From Liolophura sinensis (taxonomy: Eukaryota; Mollusca; Polyplacophora; Chitonida; Chitonidae), in assembly GCF_032854445.1 (NCBI RefSeq), contig NC_088302.1:30845979-30909978 (forward strand): a stretch of DNA of 64,000 nucleotides, read 5' to 3'. Positions 54,101-59,245 of this stretch are shown here, piece by piece. The notes below the pieces were generated by a model. It worked only from the letters and a program-made list of their open reading frames with translations, did not search any database and was not told the DNA's origin. Every line of letters begins with the position of its first letter. The stretch's first letter is position 1. Made by a program: the position numbers and the translations under genes.

Positions 54101-56160
54101 TGAAATTGTGACATTTTACTGTCCTTTCCAAGCTTTATTCAGACCATAACAATATAGTTTCCTTCTGATTAAATACTTATTTTGTGGATCCCAACAGTGC
54201 ACGAGAGCATATCCGCTGCCATTCCCCATTCTTCAGCCATTTCTTAAATATAACATGACGTTTAGAGGTTGAAAATGTACAATCTCTACCCAAATTAGGA
54301 ACCATGTAGCAAACATTTGAGTTTCACGATCATTAACTGGCATTGCAGACACTAACAGCTATCACTGGATCTCCAAAAGTATTCCACTGGTGCTAAACCC
54401 AGGGAATCCTGAGCAACAACGAAGCATCCCATTGAGGAGAAATTAGTTATGAAAGCAAACGTAAATGTGGCTTTGTGGAGTCTTGCAAAATGGAATTCAC
54501 ATGGCTGTAGTATCATGAGAGGAAAGTAACACAATGCTTGGCAGCATTTTGTCAGATGTTTCCAACCATTGCCGGTGTCAGCCTTCCGTTTTTCAGTGGA
54601 ACTAATAGTGACCGAAAGAATCCAATTCGAACTCACAACTGTGCATCATAAAAAGTGTGTAGAGGCCAAAGCCACTGCAGGTTTCCCTGGGAAAGCTCAC
54701 ATACAGGACAGTAGTATTGCATTAAAGTATACATTTAGATAAATGTACCTGAATTGTATTAAAATTCCTGTGTTATAACAAATATATCTTGGGCTTAACT
54801 GGCTAAATTTGGGGTAGCAGAAAATTTGTTGGGACACCAAATTCTCGAGGTAGCCTGCCCTTAGCGCTACCGGAGATTTGAAAATTTTGTGAGCCCTGCA
54901 TATATAGATGAAGCACAGTAACACGTGGAGGGTCTTTCAGCATTGTTGTTCGTGCCCAACATGTCTGTTTATTACTGTAAATTACAAAATTCCTGACATT
55001 CACGTCATGTGAAGGGAAATATTTAAGTACTTTATTGATTAAACTGAAGTTTTACACTCGTCTTTTTTCCTACAGGCAAGCTCATTGGTAGCTTGCTACC
55101 AGGCTAACAAATCTAAGTTTGTAGAACAGCTTCTTATATTCAGGGATATCAGTATATTGGTGTCAGTCATACAAGGTGTTCTTTGACACCACCGATTTAA
55201 CCAAAACCAGTCACTTTATGCAACATGTTCATGACATGCAACAGCTATTAATATCGAAGACTTCTTCAAAATGCAGTGCCAAGGAAGTATGTACCCGACC
55301 AATGATGTGTGTCTCCAGTCCTATGATGTAGTAGGGGATACCATTGGGATGAAATGTCTCTCACTCACTTCTTGTCTGAATATAGATAACTTCTTAAACT
55401 TTTCCATTCCAGTTCCCGAATCTGACCCACGAGGCATTACAGATGCAAGTCCAAGCTGTGGTCAGACAGCAGATTGCCCAGCAGATTCTACAACAGCAGG
55501 AACTTCAGCGAAGACAGGTCAGTTCTGATGGAGATGAAAACTTACACTTTGGATAGGGTTGTTCTTCGGTTGTTTTTTTTGGAAAGTTGAGAAACATAAA
55601 TAAATTTTATTCAGGTAGTGGAAAGAAAGACATTTCAAATTGAAAAGCACTCACTAAAAGGTTTGAATTAAGGTGCAGGCCCTTCATTGACTAGGACAAA
55701 GTGTTCAAGCACAGCCATAAACAGGAAATTTCTCGGTTGCCCCACTGTCAGTAATTGGAAGGCTTTAATTGGAGGGACAGAATAAGCAACACTTTTGTGG
55801 CTGTATGCGTGTTCTTAACGTTTCCTGAAGACCGCTTGTCTTCCACCATCAGTGCGATGTGCATGTCTGTACATCACACCTCAGACAGTTCATCAGTATC
55901 TGAGGACAATAAGAAGCAAAATTTTTTTAGTATGTTTTTGAACCACAGTCAAATAAATTATTTATTCTCACTGCTACTGTTTTTGTTGTGGGCAGATTGA
56001 ACAGAGGCAGTTCCAGGAGCAGCAGAGACTAAGGCAAATCCAGGCCCAAATACAACAACAACAACAGAACATAGAGACGCACAGATCTGGGACAGGGACA
56101 TACAACAATATGACTAGCTTGCTGCGGCCTGGCCTACCACGACATCCAAACAATAACTGA
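18125..56160 (+). CDS. ATRX: ATRX chromatin remodeller, whole coding span (30 coding exons)
   Basis: The exons join to 6,719 nt, one base short of a full frame because of a gap in exon 16; with that base counted, the product is about 2,239 residues (human ATRX 2,492). ATRX is a nuclear SNF2-family ATPase that, with DAXX, places histone H3.3 at repeats and heterochromatin. Order: N-terminal acidic/basic tail; ADD domain (GATA-like finger, PHD, helix; about residues 87-225) with all Cys pairs present; a long Ser/Lys/Glu-rich region; AKRKRRRIK basic block; SNF2 lobe 1 with HCMGLGKT (about 1289), DEGH (about 1412) and LTGTPLQNN; lobe 2 with [17 protein letters not shown] and VYRFGQTK; then a Q-rich tail. 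ADD plus this ATPase separates ATRX from RAD54L2/ARIP4 and RAD54. The 30 exons were placed by splice sites and phase; every junction agrees except exon 16 to 17. Confidence 0.95.
18337..18488 (+). CDS. ATRX: ATRX exon 3
   Basis: After CTTCAG, reads [20 protein letters not shown], then a Ser/Gln-rich stretch to DLDLPE. Donor GAAG|GTACAT, phase 1. N-terminal tail before the ADD domain. Confidence 0.88.
19305..19394 (+). CDS. ATRX: ATRX exon 4
   Basis: After TTCTAG, reads [20 protein letters not shown], then EFKTSKKIS. It contains VKPEP, a sumoylation-like site (psi-K-x-E). Donor GTAAGG, phase 1. Confidence 0.85.
19975..20081 (+). CDS. ATRX: ATRX exon 5 (ADD domain, GATA-like finger)
   Basis: Reads [18 protein letters not shown], then [15 protein letters not shown] and the CK(RC) completed by exon 6 form the GATA-like zinc site of the ADD domain; vertebrate ATRX has CTACGQQVN and HPSLQVLICKNC. 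Ends exactly at a Lys codon, donor GTAAGA. Confidence 0.94.
20779..20962 (+). CDS. ATRX: ATRX exon 6 (ADD domain, PHD finger)
   Basis: Reads [20 protein letters not shown], then [20 protein letters not shown] and [15 protein letters not shown]. The CxxC, CCxxC and CxxC zinc ligands all remain. In vertebrates this surface reads H3 unmethylated at K4 and trimethylated at K9. Donor GTAAGC, phase 1. Confidence 0.96.
20985..21162 (+). repeat. SINE family A, 5'-truncated, with target-site duplication
   Basis: The body starts at 'gtgggaaggtctgccagcaa' and ends in a pure A run of about 20. A 12 bp direct repeat, ATCATTGGTATA, flanks it at 20985-20996 and 21151-21162. It inserted only about 35 bp past the exon 6 donor. 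Confidence 0.92.
21494..23107 (+). CDS. ATRX: ATRX exon 7 (end of ADD, long low-complexity region)
   Basis: The largest exon, 1,614 nt. After TTGACAG it reads [16 protein letters not shown], the last zinc pair of the PHD finger, then the ADD C-terminal helix ([20 protein letters not shown]). It continues as Ser/Lys/Glu-rich, presumably disordered sequence. [12 protein letters not shown] resembles a SUMO-interacting motif followed by acidic residues. It ends in a Glu/Asp run and a Lys-rich tail. Donor GCAG|GTGTGT, phase 1. Family members have an equivalent very large exon here. Confidence 0.95.
24123..24279 (+). repeat. SINE family A, 5'-truncated, with target-site duplication
   Basis: Diverged SINE A 3' body flanked by TAGCTGTGGTT at 24123-24133 and 24269-24279. 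It lies about 130 bp upstream of ATRX exon 8. Confidence 0.88.
24409..24954 (+). CDS. ATRX: ATRX exon 8
   Basis: After TTTCTCAG, reads [20 protein letters not shown] and continues as Lys/Ser/Glu-rich sequence to KEEKDTKK. Donor AAAG|GTAAGA, phase 1. No domain is recognised; it matches the disordered middle of ATRX in composition and position. Confidence 0.9.
24955..28419 (+). other. ATRX intron 8 (3.5 kb)
   Basis: No gene supported. The part at about 25850-26400 shares 'tgtaaattac' and 'aaattc', then 'ttgaagttttgca', then 'gcgagcttgtggatagcctt'-like sequence with 54890-55110 in intron 29, so a moderately old dispersed repeat is present in both. T-rich runs lie at 27338-27350 and 27731-27746. 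Confidence 0.5.
28420..28562 (+). CDS. ATRX: ATRX exon 9
   Basis: After TCCTAG, reads [20 protein letters not shown] and then [19 protein letters not shown]. Ends on a full Lys codon at donor GTGAGT. Basic followed by acidic low-complexity sequence. Confidence 0.88.
28609..28735 (+). repeat. SINE family C (tRNA-derived)
   Basis: Contains 'gattagctcagatgattaaa' (A-box region) and 'gtgttcaaatccagctcctg' (B box). The phrase 'ttcaaatccagctc..gctgtt.cggctg.ggtttt' also occurs at 62262-62330, which defines a family. 3' end uncertain. Confidence 0.65.
29251..29383 (+). CDS. ATRX: ATRX exon 10
   Basis: After TTCTTTAG, reads [20 protein letters not shown] and then [13 protein letters not shown], an acidic/Ser patch resembling CK2 substrates. 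Donor GATT|GTAAGT, phase 1. Confidence 0.88.
30811..31078 (+). CDS. ATRX: ATRX exon 11
   Basis: After GGTCAG, completes a Cys codon and reads [20 protein letters not shown], with later [10 protein letters not shown] and [12 protein letters not shown]. Donor AAAAGG|GTAAGC, phase 2. Confidence 0.88.
31226..31513 (+). repeat. SINE family A, full length, with target-site duplication
   Basis: The best complete copy (about 266 bp): head 'ggggcctccatggctcagtt' with the A box, 'gctttgagtccaactcgtgc' B-box region, the body, then 'caccagtcaaataaataaat' tail. The direct repeat AAAATACACCA is at 31226-31236 and 31503-31513. It lies in ATRX intron 11, same orientation as the gene. Confidence 0.94.
32074..32299 (+). 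CDS. ATRX: ATRX exon 12 (basic block before the ATPase)
   Basis: Reads [20 protein letters not shown], then [17 protein letters not shown], which matches vertebrate '[17 protein letters not shown]' almost residue for residue. It is a strong anchor for ATRX identity. Ends EK at donor GTGTAG. Confidence 0.94.
32597..32825 (-). repeat. SINE family A, near full length
   Basis: Reverse complement of the family, from the (TTTA)n tail through 'ctggacttgaactcatagcg' (B box) to 'ctcctgggtcattacgct'. The tip of the tRNA head is missing. It lies in ATRX intron 12 opposite to the gene. Confidence 0.9.
33044..33187 (+). CDS. ATRX: ATRX exon 13
   Basis: Reads [20 protein letters not shown], then [20 protein letters not shown] and RVAERQKK. 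Vertebrate ATRX has 'GRKKIRKILKDDKLRTET...EEERRKRIAERE' here. Both boundaries are phase 0; acceptor CTAAAAG is weak, donor GTAAGT strong. Confidence 0.92.
33236..33512 (-). repeat. SINE family B, 3' two thirds
   Basis: Reverse complement of the second retroposon family: (AGTG)n, 'gggttttaacgtcgtactca', 'atgcctccttgttgcaggat' and 'attatactgatacgggtcaa'. The tRNA-like head is missing. Confidence 0.88.
33772..33845 (+). repeat. SINE family A, degenerate tail
   Basis: 'ctggccgcctttatttgtgg' and 'attaaacaacaattaaataa' resemble the last 75 bp of SINE A with heavy decay. Confidence 0.5.
33910..34066 (+). CDS. ATRX: ATRX exon 14 (entry to SNF2 lobe 1)
   Basis: Reads [20 protein letters not shown], then [20 protein letters not shown] and [12 protein letters not shown]. 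Vertebrate ATRX: 'SPTKCPITTKLVLDEDEETKEPLVQVHRN', then 'KLKPHQVDGVQ'. Donor GAAG|GTGAGG, phase 1. Confidence 0.95.
34600..34950 (+). repeat. SINE family D, related to family B
   Basis: The head 'cagtgacataattgttagag' and 'gagatcaaacctgggccagg' look like tRNA A- and B-box regions. The 3' end '..tcatatgactaaaaaatttg' recalls family B ('tcatatgactgaaaaattgt'). It may be a diverged B subfamily. Confidence 0.6.
35240..37140 (+). mobile_element. Degraded hAT-like DNA transposon in ATRX intron 14
   Basis: A block of about 1.9 kb with base composition unlike the AT-rich intron around it. It carries a transposase N-terminal frame (35725 onward) and GC-rich ends. A 13 bp inverted pair with one mismatch, AGTTTGGGCGCCC (35323) and GGGTGCCCAAACT (37103), lies near the proposed ends. 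The 8 bp target duplication expected for hAT elements was not found, so the borders are approximate. Confidence 0.6.
35725..36457 (+). pseudogene. hAT-like transposase N terminus (zinc-finger part), frameshifted and truncated
   Basis: The first frame, 35725-36297, has a basic start ([14 protein letters not shown] from 35740), then [11 protein letters not shown], a Ser/Pro/Glu linker, and [20 protein letters not shown]. The second frame, from about 36293 to 36457, continues with [23 protein letters not shown]...C-x2-C followed by H...S-x-x-H is the TTF/BED-like zinc finger seen at the start of hAT-related 'ZMYM / P52rIPK-like' proteins. One extra base near 36292 breaks the frame. No catalytic core follows, apart from a possible remnant ([14 protein letters not shown]) at about 36503-36545. 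It is not functional as it stands. Confidence 0.7.
37427..37536 (+). CDS. ATRX: ATRX exon 15 (helicase motif I, Walker A)
   Basis: Reads [20 protein letters not shown], then [17 protein letters not shown]. The GLGKT nucleotide-binding loop is intact and '[10 protein letters not shown]' is the ATRX form of motif I. Donor GTAAGT, phase 0. Confidence 0.97.
37842..37981 (+). CDS. ATRX: ATRX exon 16 (motif Ia) with a one-base frame break
   Basis: From the acceptor GTCCAG the frame reads [20 protein letters not shown], then [17 protein letters not shown]. After Ala (37950-37952) family-like sequence continues only in another frame, WLDKKDRLE, and it is this frame that runs into exon 17 ([10 protein letters not shown]). 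The exon is 140 nt, whereas phase 0 on both sides needs 141. Aligning W-x6-W with vertebrate 'WMNEFEKW' also calls for exactly one more codon position. A single base seems to be missing near 37952-37953. Confidence 0.9.
38157..38630. repeat. Minisatellite, 67 bp unit, about 7 copies
   Basis: Head-to-tail copies of 'tgctcaggacatacctacct' + 'atactccagtccaggggccg' + 'atacctggccccattcctga' + 'tggtctg'. Some copies lose one or two bases or vary at single sites. It lies in ATRX intron 16, about 175 bp past the exon 16 donor. Confidence 0.96.
38886..39463. repeat. Fold-back (MITE-like) element in ATRX intron 16
   Basis: Imperfect terminal inverted repeats of about 170 bp: left arm 38886-39058 and right arm 39290-39463. 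Matching blocks include 'ttaaagg' and 'ataaaagagcg' on the left against 'cgctctctttcatct' and 'cctttaa' on the right, and 'cttttggtatttat' (left) against 'ataaataccaaaag' (right). The loop is very A+T-rich. No coding sequence is present, so it is probably a non-autonomous DNA transposon. Confidence 0.75.
39844..40024 (+). CDS. ATRX: ATRX exon 17
   Basis: Reads [20 protein letters not shown], then [20 protein letters not shown] and [13 protein letters not shown]. Vertebrate ATRX: '[19 protein letters not shown]'. Acceptor CCTAAG, donor CCTG|GTAAGC, phase 1. Confidence 0.95.
40232..40440 (+). repeat. SINE family A, diverged copy
   Basis: Keeps 'gggttccaagcccagtttat' (B-box region), 'tggtcgtggggggtttccct' and 'ccatcataatgctttccacc', with many substitutions and no clear tail. 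Confidence 0.75.
40863..40993 (-). repeat. SINE family A, 3' half
   Basis: Reverse complement: 'tttatttgattggtgtttta', 'actcaagaatatttgaccta', 'gccagcattatggtggaagg' and 'ccatccgcaggttgctgaga'. Confidence 0.85.
41149..41286 (+). CDS. ATRX: ATRX exon 18 (helicase motifs II and III)
   Basis: Reads [20 protein letters not shown], then [20 protein letters not shown] and QNNLSE. DEGH is the Walker B box and LTGTPLQNN is motif III, both intact. Donor GAGT|GTGAGT, phase 1. Confidence 0.97.
41353..41702 (+). repeat. SINE family B, full length
   Basis: Head 'gccctgatgactcagttggt' (A box), then 'gtagatccacagttaatcct' (B-box region), a body with 'ggcgttcagcattacgggga' and 'atcctgcaacaaggaggcac', and an end 'gacgttaaaccctacgcact' + 'cactca'. 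tRNA-derived, about 350 bp. Confidence 0.9.
42344..42519 (+). CDS. ATRX: ATRX exon 19
   Basis: Reads (Y)[20 protein letters not shown], then [20 protein letters not shown] and [15 protein letters not shown]. Matches vertebrate 'YHCMVNFIKENLLGSIKEFR' and '[15 protein letters not shown]'. Phase 1 in, 0 out. Confidence 0.97.
42914..43159 (+). CDS. ATRX: ATRX exon 20
   Basis: Reads [60 protein letters not shown] and [12 protein letters not shown]. Vertebrate '[20 protein letters not shown]' and 'RIWTHPWCLQLD' align. Phase 0 both sides; donor GTAGAT is weak. Confidence 0.95.
43789..43952 (+). CDS. ATRX: ATRX exon 21 (acidic/Lys insert between lobes)
   Basis: Reads [40 protein letters not shown], then [14 protein letters not shown]. 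Vertebrate ATRX has a comparable acidic-then-Lys insert ('FIASDSDETSMSLSSDD', 'KKKKKGKKGKK'). Donor AATGG|GTAAGC, phase 2. Confidence 0.92.
44047..44268 (-). repeat. SINE family A, near full length
   Basis: Reverse complement with a short deletion in 'gctgtacttatatttcactt'. It keeps the body and the B-box region 'gagctggacttaaattcaca'. Confidence 0.88.
44590..44669 (+). CDS. ATRX: ATRX exon 22
   Basis: Short exon: [20 protein letters not shown] then TRSRGGG. Vertebrate 'IKVWNSRSRGGGEG' aligns at the end. Phase 2 in, 1 out, with AG/GTGAGT signals. Confidence 0.92.
44703..44815 (-). repeat. SINE family A, 3' fragment
   Basis: (TTTA)n and 'ttctcaagaatatttcactt' followed by decayed sequence in ATRX intron 22. 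Confidence 0.7.
45370..45544 (+). CDS. ATRX: ATRX exon 23 (start of lobe 2)
   Basis: Reads [40 protein letters not shown] and [18 protein letters not shown], then a split Val codon GT|A. Vertebrate ATRX: 'EHSGKMVLLFEILRMAEEIG' and 'DKVLVFSQSL'. The donor is the downstream GT of GGTGTAAGT; using it keeps phase with exon 24. The exon's last ~20 bases and donor are repeated 11 times in the intron. Confidence 0.95.
45524..46250 (+). repeat. 58 bp minisatellite built from the exon 23 3' end and its splice donor
   Basis: The unit is 'gaagaaataggagacaaggt' + 'gtaagtgctagctcatgcca' + 'gatattgtctattaaaat'. The first copy is the true exon end (45524-45544) plus donor GTAAGT at 45545. Further GTAAGT copies occur at 45603, 45661, 45719, 45777, 45852, 45910, 45968, 46026, 46084, 46159 and 46217. 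Most spacings are 58 bp; two are 75 bp from a small internal duplication. Each unit reproduces the exon end plus a consensus donor, with small changes. Confidence 0.97.
46869..47325 (+). CDS. ATRX: ATRX exon 24 (motif IV and a long E/K-rich insert)
   Basis: Begins [20 protein letters not shown], then runs for about 130 residues of Glu/Lys-rich sequence ([20 protein letters not shown] and similar) before DSILGHISE. Vertebrate ATRX has only about 25 residues between 'DLIEDFLELAS' and 'YYRLDGST'. Exon length 457 nt keeps frame; phase 2 in, 0 out. The coding strand is strongly purine-rich. Confidence 0.94.
47389..47843. repeat. 18 bp minisatellite, about 25 copies
   Basis: Unit 'gatcaccagtagaaacct' with variants (gatcactag.., gatcgccag.., and 'gatcacact' half-units). 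It starts about 64 bp past the exon 24 donor. Because 18 is divisible by 3, both strands stay open for more than 200 codons, but the predicted 6-residue repeats are an artefact of the repeat. Confidence 0.96.
47993..48111 (+). CDS. ATRX: ATRX exon 25
   Basis: After TTATCAG, reads [20 protein letters not shown], then [19 protein letters not shown]. Vertebrate 'DYYRLDGSTTAQSRKKW' and 'FNDETNVRGRLF' align. An AAG nine bases downstream is an in-frame alternative acceptor. Donor CTTCAG|GTATGT, phase 2. Confidence 0.94.
48252..48350 (+). repeat. tRNA-like repeat fragment
   Basis: 'gctcc'-like head is lost, but 'cttagggttcaatcctgact' is a good Pol III B box, just upstream of a SINE B copy. It may be a separate SINE family or a tRNA remnant. 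Confidence 0.4.
48358..48706 (+). repeat. SINE family B, full length
   Basis: Head 'ccctgatagctcagttggta' (A box) through to 'cgttaaaccctacgcactct'. A 9 bp direct repeat, TGTATGCTA, occurs just before (about 48349) and just after (about 48708), consistent with retroposition. ATRX intron 25. Confidence 0.9.
48994..49171 (+). CDS. ATRX: ATRX exon 26 (helicase motifs V and VI)
   Basis: Reads [40 protein letters not shown] and [19 protein letters not shown]. The motif VI arginines (R-V-Y-R-F-G-Q) are present. Nearly identical to vertebrate ATRX. Donor CAG|GTGAGA, phase 0. Confidence 0.97.
49175..49550. repeat. 68 bp minisatellite abutting the exon 26 donor
   Basis: Units combine 'agtacgaatagggctgagaa' + 'gtgggaataaatatagaa' with 'agtacaaataggacttataa' + 'gtgggcagaa'; about 5 full units, decaying at the right. 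The first copy begins a few bases inside the intron, so the array touches the donor. Confidence 0.94.
50341..50492 (+). repeat. 60 bp tandem duplication of the exon 27 splice acceptor
   Basis: Units at 50341-50400 and 50401-50460 share 'tatgtttctccgcccttagg' + 'gtacgatatttttcct' + 'acatggcacataac'. A third partial unit from 50461 is the true acceptor, 'tatgtttttcacacag' followed by GGTACGAT of exon 27. Each intronic unit has a pyrimidine tract, TTAG, then GGTACGAT as in the exon. Confidence 0.92.
50485..50670 (+). CDS. ATRX: ATRX exon 27
   Basis: Reads [40 protein letters not shown], then [20 protein letters not shown]. Vertebrate '[20 protein letters not shown]' aligns directly. Phase 0 both sides; donor GTGATT is weak. 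Confidence 0.96.
50740..51594 (+). repeat. 34 bp minisatellite running into the exon 28 acceptor, split by a SINE
   Basis: Unit 'tgtgctgtgcttgtatgaga' + 'tgctcatcttgtca'; about 13 copies after 51150 and two before 50830, with the SINE B copy between. The last unit becomes the exon 28 acceptor: 'tgctgtgcttgtag' then GATCACATG; intronic copies read 'tgctgtgcttgtatcacatg'. So acceptor and unit share ancestry. Confidence 0.93.
50827..51150 (+). repeat. SINE family B, 5'-truncated, nested in the 34 bp array
   Basis: Begins at 'gaccagtagatccaggatca' and ends 'cgacgttaaaccccaagcac' + 'tcactca'. Direct repeats CTTAATGTGCTGTG flank it; that sequence is also present in another array unit at about 51277, so it inserted into an existing unit. 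Confidence 0.9.
51595..51760 (+). CDS. ATRX: ATRX exon 28
   Basis: Reads [40 protein letters not shown] and [15 protein letters not shown]. Vertebrate 'AELLQIHKEHIVGYHEHDSL' and '[20 protein letters not shown]' align. Donor AGAG|GTATGT, phase 1. Confidence 0.95.
52619..53330. repeat. 141 bp satellite derived from SINE A, 5 copies
   Basis: Each unit contains 'tatttatttatttgatgtat', 'actcaagaatgtttcactta' and 'aacccatgaccatccacagg', i.e. the reverse complement of the SINE A 3' body. It then has a private piece 'taatctatgtgaaatgcagt'. The unit is 141 bp, divisible by 3, which leaves a spurious 253-codon frame open. ATRX intron 28. Confidence 0.95.
53385..53536 (+). CDS. ATRX: ATRX exon 29
   Basis: After TTTTGCAG, reads [20 protein letters not shown], then [20 protein letters not shown] and [11 protein letters not shown]. 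Met/Gln-rich; aligned by position to the C-terminal region of ATRX rather than by strong identity. Phase 1 in, 0 out. Confidence 0.87.
55413..55517 (+). CDS. ATRX: ATRX exon 30
   Basis: After CATTCCAG, reads [20 protein letters not shown], then [15 protein letters not shown]. Vertebrate ATRX has 'MNLSEAQVQALALSRQASQE' in this region. Probable helical, Gln-rich. Phase 0 both sides. Confidence 0.87.
55996..56160 (+). CDS. ATRX: ATRX exon 31 (C terminus and stop)
   Basis: After GGGCAG, reads [40 protein letters not shown] and [14 protein letters not shown], stop TGA 56158-56160. The Gln-rich end with a short hydrophobic/Pro tail fits the ATRX C terminus ('RRLQQQYNQQQQQQ'). Confidence 0.87.
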   Translation: MEQRQFQEQQRLRQIQAQIQQQQQNIETHRSGTGTYNNMTSLLRPGLPRHPNNN

Positions 56161-56209
56161 GGTGTCTTGAAGCTGTGCCGAGTGTCACACTGGTGTTTCT
56201 GTTAACGGA

Positions 56210-56490
56210 CATTTATAGTGTCGGAAGCAACCAACGCATTACTGTCAAAGCCAGCTGGTCACTTACAGTGTCAGAGCCAACTGACACCAACACCTTTATA
56301 GTTCGTGAACTGACTGACACATTTACAATGTCAGGACAAACCAACACATTTATAGTGCCAAATCCAGCTGACACTCTTATTGTGTTGAAGCCAACTGACA
56401 CATTTATAGTGTCTGAGGCAACCGACGCAGTTATGGTATCAGAACAAACTTACACATTTATCATGTCAGGGCCAGAGCCAAGTTACTGAA
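56210..56490. repeat. Degenerate ~33-36 bp minisatellite at the start of the ATRX 3' UTR
   Basis: About eight diverged copies of 'ctgacacatttatagtgtca' + 'gagccaa'. One frame stays open and would give TDTFIVSEP-like repeats, but it has no ATG and is out of frame with ATRX. Confidence 0.75.
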
Positions 56491-57561
56491 CTTTACTCTC
56501 AGTATTGGGTTTGGTCTTCGAGGTAGTGCAGACTGAAAGTTCAGCTTTAGCTGTAGGTGTGAGGAGACTTAGTTTTAAAATCCCTCTAGTCATATCCCAG
56601 GCTCTAGCGGTTGACTAGAGAACTTTGGTTCTCAAAAAATTTCTTTCTGAACTCAAGGAGTTGAATCCTGAACTACTTAAGAGTTTACAGACTTCCAAGC
56701 ACAATGAACCATGAAGAGTGTCCGGGTGCTGTAAGTTTCTTAGTAAACAGCGCCCATCAAATGAGAACAAATTAGACGACGGCAGCTTCCATCTCATCAC
56801 AAATAGTTGAGATACTGAGATGAGATAACGGTCAGGATAGTAGCCTTTATTAGGAAGGGACTGGTGCAAATGTATGACACGTGATCCATTGCACATCACC
56901 ACATTTGAGACTAGCATTTCATTTGCTGTTTTCTGTTGTTAAATCTTTATCACGCCTTAGCTCCTTGAAACTTTTTGTCTGGAGCAAAGAGTGGAAAAAT
57001 GACAAGACTCTCTTCACCTTTGTGCACGCCTCATGGGTTCTGTAAGACATATACGAGAGTGTTTACAGTTGAGAGAACCGAGCCATGGAAGGAATATTTG
57101 AGTTGCATATTTCCCAGATGAGTCGCTACAAGTGTGCAAAAGGTCCAGTGGCGAGACACTTCGACTGCATGCCAGTTTAAGCTTCCCCTAGGGTGTAATC
57201 AGCAGGGAACCTTTCCTCCTAGAGTAATTTGGGCCTGTGTAATGCTGTGGGGCTGTTGCTCACTCCTACCTTTTGATCAGGATGGCATTGTGTGGCACAC
57301 AAGTAATACAATACTTATTCAGTGCAAGAGAACAAGGGTCAGCTCTGCCCAGAGAAGCAAAGATACTCTGTTTAAGAAATGATTTCAATCCATGGATTTG
57401 AAACCCTTGCATAATGATGTAGTGTTTGTACTCATCAGAAAGCCACAACCTACATGTCGCACTATTTGAATAAGGAGAATGACTTTTCCGAGTGTAACAA
57501 TAGCTGTTTTTTTTTGTTTTGTTTTGTTTTTTTTAAATATTGCATTGTTAACCAGTATCCC

Positions 57562-57846
57562 AAATGAGGTTACAGGAAGCCTCCGTGGCTCAGTTGGTTA
57601 GCGCGCTAGCGCAGCGTAATTACCCAGGAGCATCTCACCAATGTGGTCGCTATGAGTTCAAGTCCAGCTCATGCTGGCTTCCTCTCCGGCCATCTGTAGG
57701 AAGGTCTAGCAACAACCTGCGAATGGTCGTGGTTTTCCACCCACCAAAAAGCTGTTGGCCGTCGTATAAGTGAAATATTCTTGAGTACGGCGTAAAACAC
57801 CAATCAAATAAATAAATCAATCAAATAAATCAATCAAATGAGGTTA
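57562..57846 (+). repeat. SINE family A, full length, with target-site duplication
   Basis: Head 'gcctccgtggctcagttggt' (A box), 'gctatgagttcaagtccagc' (B box), body, and a (AAAT/CAAT)n tail. Direct repeat AAATGAGGTTA at 57562-57572 and 57836-57846. It lies in the ATRX 3' UTR in sense orientation. Confidence 0.94.
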
Positions 57847-59239
57847 TTACGGTGGGAAGGTGGGAAGTGTGTATTGAATGTGGCTTGCGCATTTCTCACG
57901 ACAGTCAACCACAGTTGTCCAAGTGTACATTTTGAAAATTCACTTTGGCCTAAGACATGCCTGTCTCAAACAGTACAGCTTATCAGCTTCAATTTCCATT
58001 ACAAGCTTTGAAATATAGTCACTCCATCAAATTAGTATAGGTGTAGTATTCATATATTTGACTCCAGCAGAATACTATCTGAACTGATGGCACTGGTATG
58101 AATCTGGTTTTAACGTTGATGACGTTTGAAAATGTTGAAGTGTTTTATTTGGAATACAGGCTAAAGAGGTGTACCTGTATATTTTTTTTTTGTTTATATA
58201 TTTTTTTATTTATATTTTTTTTTTATTTGCATGTTATTGACAGTGTGGGATTTCTGAGAAACGTGAACTTCGTCATGGGTTGATTTGGTATAGTGGCTTA
58301 TTGACATGGATTTTGTGCGGGACCACAGAAGTTTAAAATATGACATATTTATTGAAGTAGTAATCTCCTGATCAAATACTGTTAATACTAATGAGCGCTG
58401 AAAGCTTTAAGTTGGCTTATATGGTGATTGGCATGATTGTGTAATTTTGTGAGAATCACTTATTTTGCATGTATGTATTTTAGACGTCATTTTGTTTCAC
58501 TGAAAAACCCATCATAGGACAGTAAATGACTTGCCCGGTTCAAAGAATAGTAGGAGGCGAGTATTGAATGACGCAGAAGTAGCCAGACGGGGCTTATGTA
58601 AATTGAATTTGTATATACACGTATTGTAACCAGATGTAGTATGTACTAAGTACTATAATGTCTTAATGTGATAAATGGTAATTTATCATCGCATAGCGTG
58701 TGATCACTGTAGCTGAAGCTGCTTTTTGCTGGCGTTTTTTGCGGATACTGTTATACGGTCATCTGCTTTACTTCACCCGATATGCACTTGTGATTTCTGA
58801 AGAAAACATTGTTTTTAATCCAGTCCATCCTTGTGTTCCTGTTTGACACGTCTCTTTTATTCTGATATGTCATGCTTTATCGTAGTACACAATGTTGTAT
58901 ATATTGGTTATGCTTCGCAACGCATATTGTACTTAATCGTGAGATTAGAATGAGATTCCGACCGTTGACCCAAAGAAGTTAAATGTATTAATCCCGACCA
59001 GCGGATTGTCGTCCGTCAATACGGACTGGTTGTCTGTTGAACACGAGCTCGCTGCTTTTTTCTTAGAAGTTTTTCCGCTGGTATTGGAGCTACAGTTCAT
59101 TTAATATTTATACATGTTTAAAAAGTGTGTATGTTATTTATTTGAAGTCGCCTCCTAGCTAATTACGTCTCGCGTGTGGCCTGAATTTTTCAATGGTATT
59201 GGGCCATGTGCAGTTTGCACGTGTGTAATGTGATGTACC

Positions 59240-59245
59240 AATAAA
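59240..59245 (+). terminator. Probable ATRX polyadenylation signal
   Basis: AATAAA, followed within about 35 bp by a 'ggagtatgtttgatttt' T/GT-rich stretch. It is the last good signal before repeat-rich intergenic DNA. Confidence 0.5.

Noticed and set aside
56175..56489. 104-codon frame with TDTFIVSEP-like repeats after the ATRX stop
   Set aside because: No ATG at its start, out of frame with ATRX, no splice signal; degenerate minisatellite in the 3' UTR.
57573..57660. tRNA gene suggested by A and B boxes
   Set aside because: The sequence is the head of SINE A, repeated elsewhere, and does not fold into a complete cloverleaf by eye.
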